Notes under the pieces: model-generated | What the model was told of the DNA's origin: nothing | What the model saw: the letters and a program-made list of their open reading frames with translations, nothing else | Databases searched by the model: none | Shown: one piece after another, positions 1-7,427 of the stretch | Layout: each line of letters starts with the position of its first letter | How positions within the stretch are numbered: position 1 is the stretch's first letter | Source: Iamia sp035575815 | GTDB lineage: Bacteria; Actinomycetota; Acidimicrobiia; Acidimicrobiales; Iamiaceae | Reading direction: 5' to 3' | Assembly (NCBI RefSeq): GCF_035575815.1 | Contig: NZ_DATLXO010000080.1 | Location: 1-18,566 of the forward strand | Length of the DNA stretch: 18,566 nt | Position numbers and translations under genes: made by a program

Positions 1-468
1 GGGATGCAGATCGACCTGCTGCTCACGGTCGACTGGGAATACTACCGCCGGTTCATGGCCGTGAACATGGACGGCGCGCTCATCTGCATCCGGGCCTGCT
101 GGGAGTCCATGGCGGCTCGTGGGGGCGGTGCCATCGTCAACCAATCGTCGACCGCGGCGTGGATGTACGCCGGCTTCTACGGCTTGGCCAAGGTCGGCAT
201 CAACGGCCTCACCCAGCAGCTGGCCCACGAGCTGGGCGGCTCGGGCATCCGCATCAACGCCATCGCCCCCGGCCCCACCGACACCGAGGCCACCCGCACG
301 GTCGTGCCCGCCTCCATCGTGGCGGACCTGGTGGGGAACCTGGCTCTGAAGCGCCAGGGCACCCCCGACGACCTGGCCGACATGGCGCTCTTCCTCCTCT
401 CCGACGACGCCAGCTGGGTCACCGGCCACATCTTCAACGTGGACGGCGGCCAGGTCGTGCGCAGCTGA
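1..468 (+). CDS. Classical short-chain dehydrogenase/reductase, 5' truncated by the window edge
   Basis: This is the C-terminal part of an NAD(P)-dependent oxidoreductase; the frame is open to base 1, so the Rossmann glycine motif lies outside the window. Visible family marks are the helix-4 Asn (AVNMDGAL), the catalytic Ser in NQSSTAAW, the YGLAK form of the catalytic YxxxK, the RINAIAPGP cofactor loop and the usual C-terminus with GHIFNVDGGQ. From memory the wording is very close to mycobacterial SDRs associated with sterol or lipid catabolism. It lies 82 bp upstream of a beta-hydroxyacid dehydrogenase and a CYP142-like P450 on the same strand, which suits a role in oxidising hydroxyl groups of a steroid or branched acyl substrate. 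The ATG at base 4 is internal to the protein, not the true start. The SDR assignment is firm; the substrate is inferred. Confidence 0.93.
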   Translation, partial: GMQIDLLLTVDWEYYRRFMAVNMDGALICIRACWESMAARGGGAIVNQSSTAAWMYAGFYGLAKVGINGLTQQLAHELGGSGIRINAIAPGPTDTEATRTVVPASIVADLVGNLALKRQGTPDDLADMALFLLSDDASWVTGHIFNVDGGQVVRS

Positions 469-486
469 TGGCGCACCACCCCGGTT

Positions 487-530
487 CTGGGGCACGGAAC
501 GGCTGCTGCGACGACCAGGGCGTGCCCCAG
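487..530. repeat. 10-bp perfect inverted repeat between two operon genes
   Basis: CTGGGGCACG (487-496) and CGTGCCCCAG (521-530) are exact reverse complements around a 24-base loop. They fill most of the 82-bp gap between the SDR stop and the next start. As RNA they would form a strong stem, but no T-run follows, so it is not a canonical intrinsic terminator. It may adjust expression or processing between the two genes, or be an operator. Function unknown. Confidence 0.55.
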
Positions 531-550
531 TTCGGGTGGGGGACGGGGTC

Positions 551-1435
551 GTGACCGACGAGACCGAGACCCCGAGCGAGAAGGTGGGCTGGATCGGCCT
601 GGGCCAGATCGGCGCGCCGATGGCCCGGCGGTTGCTCGCCCACCCGGGCGGTCTGGTCGTCTGCGATGTGGTCACCGAGGCCACCGAACGCTTCGCCCGC
701 ATCGGAGCCGGGGTGGCGGTCGACGCGGCCGGGGTGGCGACGTCGGGGGCGACGGTGATCTCGGTGATGGTGCGCGACGACGCCCAGGTGCGCACCGTGG
801 TGGGCCAGATCTTGCCCGTCGCGGCATCGGGCACGGTCGTGGCCGTCCACTCGACGATCCTCCCGGAGACGGCCGAGGAGCTGGCCGTGGCGGGGGCCGC
901 CCACGGCGTGCACATCGTCGATGCCCCGGTGAGCGGCGGGGCTATGGGCGCCCACGGTGGGCGCCTCGCCGTCATGGCCGGTGGCGCCGCCGAGGCCATC
1001 GAGCGCTGCCGCGAGCCCTTCGCGCTCTTCGCCGACCTCGTGGTCCACTTCGGTCCGACCGGCTCCGGCACCCGGGCCAAGATCGCCCGCAACCTCATCA
1101 CCTTCGCCGCCTACGCGGCGGTGGGCGAGGCCCAGCAGCTGGCCGAGGCCGCCGGGGTCGATCTGGTCGCCCTGGGGGAGGTGGTACGCCACTCCGACGC
1201 CGTCACCGGCGGGCCCGGCGCCGTCATGATCCGTGCAACGGCCGCGCCGGTCGCCGATGATGACCCGATGGCGCCCATCCTCACCCACACCCGTTCGCTC
1301 GGGGAGAAGGACCTGGCGCTGGCCGTCGCCCTCGGCGCCCGACTGGGGATCGACACGCCGGTCGCCGCCGTGGCCCTGGCCCGGCTGGCCGCGAGCCTGG
1401 GCGTGCCCCACGAGCAGCCCTCGGGAGGACGCTGA
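551..1435 (+). CDS. NAD(P)-dependent beta-hydroxyacid dehydrogenase (3-hydroxyisobutyrate dehydrogenase family)
   Basis: This cytosolic oxidoreductase of the 6-phosphogluconate dehydrogenase superfamily oxidises a small beta-hydroxy acid to a semialdehyde or keto acid. The N-terminal Rossmann motif is GWIGLGQIGAPMA. The substrate-binding signature is DAPVSGGAMGAHGGRLAVMAGG, and the catalytic Lys lies in GTRAKIARNLITFAAYAAVGEAQQLAEAAGVD. The length of 294 aa is usual for the family. I chose GTG at 551 because a G-rich Shine-Dalgarno-like stretch (537-542) precedes it; GTG at 536 in the same frame would add five residues. Its TGA shares one base with the ATG of the P450 gene (TGATG), so the two are translationally coupled. 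The exact substrate (3-hydroxyisobutyrate, tartronate semialdehyde or a steroid side-chain fragment) cannot be told from sequence. Confidence 0.9.
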   Translation: MTDETETPSEKVGWIGLGQIGAPMARRLLAHPGGLVVCDVVTEATERFARIGAGVAVDAAGVATSGATVISVMVRDDAQVRTVVGQILPVAASGTVVAVHSTILPETAEELAVAGAAHGVHIVDAPVSGGAMGAHGGRLAVMAGGAAEAIERCREPFALFADLVVHFGPTGSGTRAKIARNLITFAAYAAVGEAQQLAEAAGVDLVALGEVVRHSDAVTGGPGAVMIRATAAPVADDDPMAPILTHTRSLGEKDLALAVALGARLGIDTPVAAVALARLAASLGVPHEQPSGGR

Positions 1436-2634
1436 TGGCCCGCGACGCGAACCACCCGACCCGACCCGACATCGACCTGATCTCGGGTGCGTTCTGGGGC
1501 CGAGATCCCCACGACGAGATGCGCTGGATGCGCGAGAACGCACCGGTCTACTGGGACGGACGAGCGTGGGGCATCACCCGCCACGACGACCTCAAGGTCA
1601 TCTCCCGGGACCCGGCCACGTTCTCGAGCGCAGGGGGCATCCGGGCCGACGCCGGTCCCATCCCGATGATGATCGACATGGACGACCCCGCCCACGTCAA
1701 GCGCCGCAAGCTGGTCAACAAGGGTTTCAGCCCCCGCCGGGTGCGCGACCAGGAGGGCGCCGTGCGCGCTGCGTGCGACCAGATCATCGACGCCGTGTGC
1801 GAGCGCGGCGAGTGCGATCTGGTCACCGACGTCGCCGCCTGGCTGCCCATGATCATGATCGGCGACGCCCTCGGCGTGGCCCCCGAGGACCGGGCCCGGC
1901 TGCTCGAGTGGTCCGACACGCTGCTCTCGGCCCTCACCGGTGATCCGGACCGGCTGGACTCGGCGGCCACCGCCTTCACCGACTACACCGCCTTCGCCCT
2001 CGATACCATCGCGGATCGCCGGGCCCGGCCGCGAGAGGACCTGGTCTCGACGCTCGTGCACGCCGAGGTCGACGGCGACCGCCTCACCGACGAGGAGATC
2101 CTCCACGAGTCGCTGCTGATCCTCATCGGCGGCGACGAGACCACCCGTCACGTCATCAGCGGCGGGATGTACCAGCTGCTCACCGTGCCCGGCGAGCGCG
2201 AGCGGCTCGCGGCCGACCCCGGCCTCCTGCCCTCCGCGGTCGAGGAGATGCTGCGCTGGGTGTCACCCATCAAGAACATGAACCGCACCGCGACCCGCGA
2301 CGTTGCGCTGCGGGGCCAGCGCATCGCCGAGGGCGACGACGTGCTCCTGCTCTACGGCTCGGCGAACCGCGACGAGGAGGTGTTCACGGACCCGTCCCGG
2401 TTCGACATCGGACGCAGTCCCAACGACCACGTCGCGTTCGGCTTCGGCACCCACTTCTGCCTGGGCAACAGCCTCGCCCGGATCGAGCTGTCGTGCATGG
2501 TCGAGCACCTCCTGCGACGGCTGCCCGACCTCGAGGTGGCCCAGGACGACGAGCCCGCCGCCCGCCCCGCCAACTTCGTCTCGGGCTACGAGCACCTGGC
2601 GGTCCGCTTCACCCCCACTGCGCCCGTGAGCTGA
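1435..2634 (+). CDS. cyp142: Cytochrome P450, CYP142-like (probable steroid C26/27 monooxygenase)
   Basis: This is a soluble, redox-partner-dependent haem monooxygenase of 399 aa. The I-helix oxygen-activation motif is GGDETTRH (residues 232-239), the K-helix ExxR is E271-R274, and the haem loop FGFGTHFCLGNSLAR (335-349) carries the thiolate ligand Cys342. Several long stretches match my memory of M. tuberculosis CYP142A1: SSAGGIR, PMMIDMDDPAH, IDAVCERGECD, LLILIGGDETTRH and RPANFVSG. CYP142 enzymes oxidise the terminal side-chain carbon of cholesterol/cholestenone, which starts side-chain degradation. The start ATG overlaps the upstream stop codon and is preceded by GGGAGGA (1422-1428). Its pairing with an SDR and a beta-hydroxyacid dehydrogenase fits a sterol or terpenoid catabolic operon. 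Family is certain; the CYP142 assignment is strong but made from memory. Confidence 0.9.
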   Translation: MARDANHPTRPDIDLISGAFWGRDPHDEMRWMRENAPVYWDGRAWGITRHDDLKVISRDPATFSSAGGIRADAGPIPMMIDMDDPAHVKRRKLVNKGFSPRRVRDQEGAVRAACDQIIDAVCERGECDLVTDVAAWLPMIMIGDALGVAPEDRARLLEWSDTLLSALTGDPDRLDSAATAFTDYTAFALDTIADRRARPREDLVSTLVHAEVDGDRLTDEEILHESLLILIGGDETTRHVISGGMYQLLTVPGERERLAADPGLLPSAVEEMLRWVSPIKNMNRTATRDVALRGQRIAEGDDVLLLYGSANRDEEVFTDPSRFDIGRSPNDHVAFGFGTHFCLGNSLARIELSCMVEHLLRRLPDLEVAQDDEPAARPANFVSGYEHLAVRFTPTAPVS

Positions 2635-2638
2635 GAGG

Positions 2639-3641
2639 CCGCGCCCAGCGACGGGGCACCGCCTGGCCTGGGTCCTGCAGGCGGCCGGGTTGACGTCGAT
2701 CCTCGTCGCCCAGCTGATGGCCTGGTGGCACGCCGAGGCGGGGACCGAGCAGTTCCCGGCACCCGACGATGCCCTGATCCTGGCGGGCCTCATCTTGCTC
2801 GTCGCCTCGGTGGGCCTCCGCGTCCGCGAGGCGCTCGTGATCCGCGACCCCTTCGGGCCCGTCGACACCGCCATCATGGGCGTCGCCGCCGCCCTGCTCG
2901 CCCTGATCTTCCTCGTCGAACCCATCCTGGTGACCGAGGGTGTGACCCGATGGACCAGGCCTGGGCCGTGGCGCACCCCCTCCTCGCCGTCGTCCTGCTC
3001 GCCGGGGTGGCGCGCCTCATCCTCGGCACCGCCAGTCGTTCCTCGATGCCCTGAGGGTGCCGGTGTCGATCGGCGACATGGAGCTCGGCGTGGTGGCCAG
3101 CCGCCGCCGACGCGTCGTCGACCACCGTGGGGCTGCTGCGCGACGCCGACATCGCCATGTACGACAGACCGGTCTGGTCGTCCCCATCGGCGCGTGGGTC
3201 CTGGCCCAGGCCTGTGGGCAGGCGGCGAGGACGGGCTCGACCGACGGCGTCAACGTGTCCGGGGTGCAGTTCTCGGCGCCTGACTTCCTCGACACCGTCG
3301 CCCACGCCCTGGAGGGCAGCGGCCTGTCGCCGTCGCGCCTCACCGTCGAGATCACCGAGACCGCGCTGATGGCCGACACCAACAGGACCTTCGTGGCCGA
3401 GCTCGACGGTGACTCGACGGGTTCCCGCCTGGCCCAGACGATCCTGCAGATGGCGGATTCGCTCGATGTCACCACGGTGGTCGCCGAGGGGATCGAGACC
3501 GACCAGCAGCTCGACGCGCGGCGCGCCCTCGGATGCCACTACGGCCAGGGCTTCTTGCTCTCTCGCCCCCTCGAGCAGGACGCGTACCACGCGCTCCTGG
3601 CCGAGCACCGCCCCGAGCTGGCGGTCAGCGTGCCCCGGTAG
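2639..3641 (+). pseudogene. Relic of a membrane-anchored GGDEF-EAL (cyclic-di-GMP) protein, multiply deleted and frameshifted
   Basis: Pieces of one multidomain protein lie in the correct order but in different frames. Hydrophobic N-terminal segments come first (frame 2, about 2660-2945, e.g. ILAGLILLVASVGL and VDTAIMGVAAALLALIFLV), continued in frame 1 (WAVAHPLLAVVLLAGVARLIL, to the stop at 3054). Frame 3 then gives FLDALRVPVSIGDMELGVVAS from the end of a GGDEF domain, and frame 1 gives SSTTVGLLRDADIAMYD. From 3165 frame 3 gives EAL-domain pieces: TGLVVPIGAWVLAQAC, VNVSGVQFSAPDFL, VEITETALM, and a C-terminal part with VVAEGIET and GCHYGQGFLLSRPLE. The GG(D/E)EF signature, the EAL motif and the DDFGTGYS segment are all absent. 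A c-di-GMP enzyme is therefore no longer encoded. Collapsed assembly of paralogues is an alternative explanation for the missing segments. Confidence 0.85.
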
Positions 3642-3728
3642 CCGCGGCCCCGGGGGTGGGTGACCGGGGTCTCCGGGGGCAGGGTGTGCTCGACTGAGCG
3701 CGAGAACGCCACCCGGAGGCCCGCACCG

Positions 3729-5282
3729 ATGACCGCGACCGACACCACCACGAACGACGGAACCACGAACGACGGCACCACGAACGACCCCGGCCCGATC
3801 GGCGAGCGCGACAGGTTCGACTCGCTCGACCCGGCCTCCGGCGAGGTGGTCGGCACCCACCCGGTGCACAGCGCCGCCGACGTTGCCGCCGCCGTGGCCC
3901 GGGCCCGGACGGCGGCGACGAGCTGGGCCGCGCTCGACTTCGACGGCCGGGCCCCGTTGCTCAGGGCGTGGAAGGCGCTCGTCACCCACCGGGCCGACGA
4001 GCTGGCCGACCTGGTGCACGCCGAGACGGGCAAGCCCCACGGCGACGCCATGTTGGAGATCGTCCTCGCCGTCGACCACCTGGCCTGGGCCGGCGGCCAC
4101 GCCGAGAAGGTGCTCCGGCGCCGTCGCGTGTCGCCGGGTCTGCTGATGGCGAACCACGCCGCCACCCTCGAGTACCTGCCCCTCGGTGTGATCGGCGTGA
4201 TCGGCCCCTGGAACTACCCGGTGTTCACGCCCATGGGGTCGATCGCCTATGCCCTCGCGGCGGGCAACGCCGTGGTGTTCAAGCCGAGCGAGCACACCCC
4301 CGGCGTGGGGGAGTGGCTGGCCGAGGCGGCCGCGGAGGCCATCGGCATCCCCGGGCTCTTCGAGGTGGTGACCGGCTTCGGGGCCACCGGCGGTGCCCTG
4401 GTCACCGCACGCGTCGACAAGATCGCCTTCACCGGCTCCACCGCGACCGCAAAGAAGATCATGGCCGCCGCCGCCGACACGCTGACGCCGGTGCTCATCG
4501 AGTGCGGCGGCAAGGATGCCATGGTGGTCGACGCCGACGCGGATGTCGCGGCCGCCGCCGACGCCGCCACGTGGGGCGCCCTGTCGAACGCGGGCCAGAC
4601 CTGCGTCGGCGTGGAGCGCGCCTATGTCCACACCGACGTCTACGACGCCTTCGTCGAGAAGGTCGTGGCCCAGGCGAGTGAGGTCGATGCCGGCAGCGGC
4701 CCCGACGCGGACATCGGGCCGATCACCATGCCCGGCCAGCTGGAGGTCATCCGCAGCCACATCGCCGATGCCCTGGCGCGCGGGGGCCGGGCCCTGATCG
4801 GCGGGGCCGACGCCGTCGACGACCGCTACGCCCGGCCCACGGTGCTCGTCGACGTGCCCGAGGACGCCCTGGCCAACACCGACGAGACCTTCGGACCCAC
4901 CCTCACCATCGCCCGGGTGCGCGACATGGACGAGGCTGTGACCAAGGCCAACGCCAGCCGTTACGGCCTCGGGGCCACTGTGTTCTCCAAGGCCCGGGGC
5001 CCTGAGCTGGCTCGCCGCCTGCGCTCGGGGATGACGGCGGTGAACTCGGTGATCTCCTTCGCCGGCATCCCGTCGTTGCCCTTCGGGGGCGTGGGTGACA
5101 GCGGCTTCGGCCGCATCCACGGCGCCGATGGCCTCCGGGAGTTCACCCGGGCCAAGGCCGTCGCCCGCCAGCGCATGCCTGCCCCGCTCAACCTCACCAC
5201 CTTCTCCCGCGGGCCGCGCACCGACAGAGCGGTGAAGGCCCTTGTCGGCATCCTCCACGGCCGGGGCCCGAAGCGGGCCTGA
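3729..5282 (+). CDS. Aldehyde dehydrogenase, NAD(P)-dependent
   Basis: This cytosolic enzyme oxidises an aldehyde to its carboxylate. The protein is 517 aa, usual for the family plus a short N-terminal tail. Key sites are PWNYP (160-164), the FTGSTATAKKIM cofactor loop (234-245), Glu258 in LIECGGKD, the catalytic Cys292 in GQTCVGVER and Glu386 in ETFGP. The IECGGKD/QTCVGVER wording is of a broad actinobacterial type; succinate-semialdehyde, benzaldehyde or long-chain aldehydes are possible substrates. ATG at 3729 is chosen because GGAGG (3715-3719) sits nine bases upstream; in-frame GTG at 3660 has no such support. The tail contains a short tandem repeat, TTNDG-TTNDG-TTND, which is probably disordered. 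It follows the c-di-GMP relic and may once have been linked to the catabolic genes upstream. Confidence 0.93.
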   Translation: MTATDTTTNDGTTNDGTTNDPGPIGERDRFDSLDPASGEVVGTHPVHSAADVAAAVARARTAATSWAALDFDGRAPLLRAWKALVTHRADELADLVHAETGKPHGDAMLEIVLAVDHLAWAGGHAEKVLRRRRVSPGLLMANHAATLEYLPLGVIGVIGPWNYPVFTPMGSIAYALAAGNAVVFKPSEHTPGVGEWLAEAAAEAIGIPGLFEVVTGFGATGGALVTARVDKIAFTGSTATAKKIMAAAADTLTPVLIECGGKDAMVVDADADVAAAADAATWGALSNAGQTCVGVERAYVHTDVYDAFVEKVVAQASEVDAGSGPDADIGPITMPGQLEVIRSHIADALARGGRALIGGADAVDDRYARPTVLVDVPEDALANTDETFGPTLTIARVRDMDEAVTKANASRYGLGATVFSKARGPELARRLRSGMTAVNSVISFAGIPSLPFGGVGDSGFGRIHGADGLREFTRAKAVARQRMPAPLNLTTFSRGPRTDRAVKALVGILHGRGPKRA

Positions 5283-5660
5283 TGATCGCGTGGTCGATGT
5301 GGTCGAGCCGTGGCGCTTCGACCTCGATGTCTGGGTCGATCGCGTCCACCGCATCCGGCACGTCGACTCGATGCTGCGACCCCTCACCGACGCCACGGGC
5401 GTCCGCTCGGTCATGGCAACCTTCGGGCCGCAAGAGGGTGCTGTAGCGAGCGACTTCACGCTGCGGCTCCTCATCCTGCGCCAAGAACGATCCGCAACCA
5501 GCGTGACAGGGGCCGGATGTCGGGCCGCTGTACCCCCTGATGGAAGCGAGTGGAGCGGCTAGAACTCGCCGACGTGGGGCGCCTCGTGGTCGACGTTGGA
5601 TCGTTCGAATGGCCTCCTCGGTAGGCCACCCACGGGACCAGAGCATCGAGGATCGCCACC
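5283..5660. other. 378-bp gap with a possible short reading frame; left edge of the less GC-rich region
   Basis: No gene is recognised here. A plus-strand frame from GTG 5290 to the stop at 5562 (90 aa, beginning VVDVVEPWRFDLDVWVDRVHR) keeps mostly G/C third positions until about 5440, then loses them. That would fit a truncated gene whose 3' half was replaced, but I recognise no domain and minus-strand frames are also open. From about 5440 the composition becomes visibly less GC-rich and stays so through the Fic module. GAGGA at about 5649 is the probable ribosome binding site of the next gene. Confidence 0.35.
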
Positions 5661-6476
5661 ATGGGTGACCGGCCCGTGCTCCTGACGGGAGCGAGCGGAC
5701 TACTCGGCCACTGGATGCTGCGGGCTGCACCTGATCCGGACGCGCTGGTCGCTCTGACGTCCCGGCGGCGGGTCCTTGGTATCCCGGATGTTCGCGCCGA
5801 TCTACGCGATCGCGGCTCCACCATGGCTGCCGTCCGTCGCGCCAACCCCTCGCTGGTGATCCATGCCGCCTACGCGAAGGATCGAGCGTCGATCGTCGAC
5901 GCGACGCAGCACCTGATCGACGCAGCCGCATCGGCAGGGGCTGACGTGATGTTCATCTCAAGCGACGCGGTCTTCGCCGGTGACGGGATCGCTCGCGACG
6001 AAGCCGCCGTCCCTGATCCCGTTTGGGACTACGGACGCTGGAAGGCCGAGGCGGAACGCATCGTGCGACGCGCGTCGGATCACGCAGGCGTGGTTCGGTT
6101 GCCGTTGCTCGTTTCCGTCGCGCCGGACGACCACGTCGTGGGCAAGCTCCGGACATCGGCAGGACGGAATGAGACCACGCAGTGGTTCGCGGACGAGACG
6201 CGTCGACCGGCGATGGCGTCCGAGGTGGCAACCGCGCTTTGGCGGATCGCGAGCCTGCCGCCGGAGGTGCGCAGCGGGGTCTGGCACCTCGCCGGTGCGT
6301 GCAGGCTGAGCCGGTACGAGATCGCCCAACGTGTCGCGGACCACCTCGGCTTGTCCCACGGCCTGATCGAAGGCGTGAAGACGCCGGACGGAGCCGATCG
6401 GCCTCGCGACCTCGACTTCACCGACGAGCGGGCCCGCGCCACCATCGACTGGCATCCGTCACCGATCCTGCGATGA
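5661..6476 (+). CDS. RmlD-like NAD(P)-dependent epimerase/reductase (extended SDR)
   Basis: This 271-aa cytosolic protein is of the dTDP-4-dehydrorhamnose reductase type. A Rossmann fold starts at LLTGASGLLG (residues 7-16). VIHAAY (66-71) and MFISSDAVFAG (97-107) are the usual RmlD strand signatures, and Tyr124/Lys128 in DYGRWKAE form the catalytic YxxxK. The C-terminal half has the substrate-lid features seen in the family, such as GVWHLAGACRLSRYEIAQRVADHLG. No rmlA, rmlB or rmlC neighbours are present, so a role in rhamnose synthesis is not supported; reduction of another nucleotide sugar or small ketone is equally possible. Codon third positions carry more A/T than the flanking genes, and the gene lies at the left of the less GC-rich block, which suggests acquisition. 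It converges on the HAD gene. Confidence 0.82.
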   Translation: MGDRPVLLTGASGLLGHWMLRAAPDPDALVALTSRRRVLGIPDVRADLRDRGSTMAAVRRANPSLVIHAAYAKDRASIVDATQHLIDAAASAGADVMFISSDAVFAGDGIARDEAAVPDPVWDYGRWKAEAERIVRRASDHAGVVRLPLLVSVAPDDHVVGKLRTSAGRNETTQWFADETRRPAMASEVATALWRIASLPPEVRSGVWHLAGACRLSRYEIAQRVADHLGLSHGLIEGVKTPDGADRPRDLDFTDERARATIDWHPSPILR

Positions 6477-6763
6477 GATGCGCGTGCTCACCGCCGGCGC
6501 CCATCGTCGCCGTGGCCAACTCGCCCGATTCGACGCTCCTCGCCCTCCACCCCGCCACCCGTAGGAGCCGCGACAACTCAGCCGCCGACGAAGACCGATG
6601 CTTAGGTCGCCGAACCACACGCCGGCCAACTGGCTGGCGGCCGTCGCTGTCCCTTGCTTGAAGCGTCTGAGCGCGGCATTCCATTGCGAGTCATATCGCT
6701 GTGTTCACGGATCGAAGGCCCTCGCGATGCACCAGACCGGCTCGTGGTGCGTGCCGATCGGCG
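6477..6763. other. Intergenic region between convergent genes
   Basis: This stretch lies between the ends of the RmlD-like gene (+) and the HAD gene (-). Short frames on both strands have no codon-bias support and no recognisable domain. I see no hairpin followed by a T-run, no tRNA and no repeat. Confidence 0.5.
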
Positions 6764-7348
6764 CTATTGGAAAAGGGCAGGCAGGTCCCACCCGAACACA
6801 TCATCACCCTGGAACCAGTAGCCGGCGCCGCCGGCCGCTCGCCACCCATCGACGAGGTCGCGTCGGTTGTCGATGAGCAGCGCTCGGGAGCGGCTCGCAC
6901 TGATGCCAAGCTGCTCGATGGCCTGAAGGCAGAGGTCGGTCTTGTTCACCGTGCGCTCCGTCGCTGAGGAGACGATCACGTCGAACACTCCAGCCAGTCG
7001 ATGAAGTGGCACAACGACATCGTCGAATAGGTCTGGATTCACCGTGACGATCGCCTGCGGTCGTCGATGCTCGCGAGCCACACGCCAGGCGATCCGATTG
7101 AACACGAGCCGGCTGCAGCACTCGCGAGCGTGTTCAGCGACGGCGGCCGTGGACATGCCCGTGCGGGTGGCCAGATCGGCGAACACCTCCTCGGAACTGA
7201 GCTCCCCCACGTTCCAGCGATCTGCGAGCACCGCCATCGACTCCAGCCAGGCCATCTCCCAACTCGGACGATCCCGCGGGGGCCGGCGCATCCAGCGCTC
7301 ATCGACGAGCGTGTCCCCGAAGTCCCAAAGCAGGAGATCTACCGTCAT
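6764..7348 (-). CDS. HAD-superfamily hydrolase with atypical motif I
   Basis: The protein is 194 aa from the ATG at 7348 (MTVDLLLWDFGDTLVDE). HAD motif I shows the nucleophile Asp9, but the +2 acid/base Asp is replaced by Gly11 (D-F-G-D-T). This departs from the DxDx(T/V) of typical phosphatases and resembles variants such as haloacid dehalogenases, where that position is not Asp. Motif II is probably Thr102 in AIVTVNPD. Lys136 in VNKTDLCLQAIEQLG is motif III and LLIDNRRD (Asp160, Asp164) is motif IV. A small helical cap lies between motifs I and II. No clear ribosome binding site precedes the ATG. The frame extends upstream to GTG 7438, adding 30 residues that resemble a damaged P-loop. The gene follows fic on the same strand, 79 bp downstream, and may be co-transcribed. 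Substrate unknown. Confidence 0.8.
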   Translation of the reverse strand: MTVDLLLWDFGDTLVDERWMRRPPRDRPSWEMAWLESMAVLADRWNVGELSSEEVFADLATRTGMSTAAVAEHARECCSRLVFNRIAWRVAREHRRPQAIVTVNPDLFDDVVVPLHRLAGVFDVIVSSATERTVNKTDLCLQAIEQLGISASRSRALLIDNRRDLVDGWRAAGGAGYWFQGDDVFGWDLPALFQ

Positions 7349-7427
7349 CGACCGAGCAGTCTTGCGCGAGCCCACCTTCCCGGAAGTGCCTGCGATCAGG
7401 AACAGGACGGGAGTTGTAGGCCTCCTG

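Noticed and set aside
2874..5474. An 866-residue minus-strand open frame
   Set aside because: It is antisense to the aldehyde dehydrogenase and the GGDEF-EAL relic. Its product is Gly/Arg/Val-rich with no domain, a normal result of GC-rich third positions on the other strand.
5661..6476. Rhamnose biosynthesis operon member
   Set aside because: The RmlD-like fold is present but no rmlA, rmlB, rmlC or glycosyltransferase genes are adjacent, so the pathway is not claimed.
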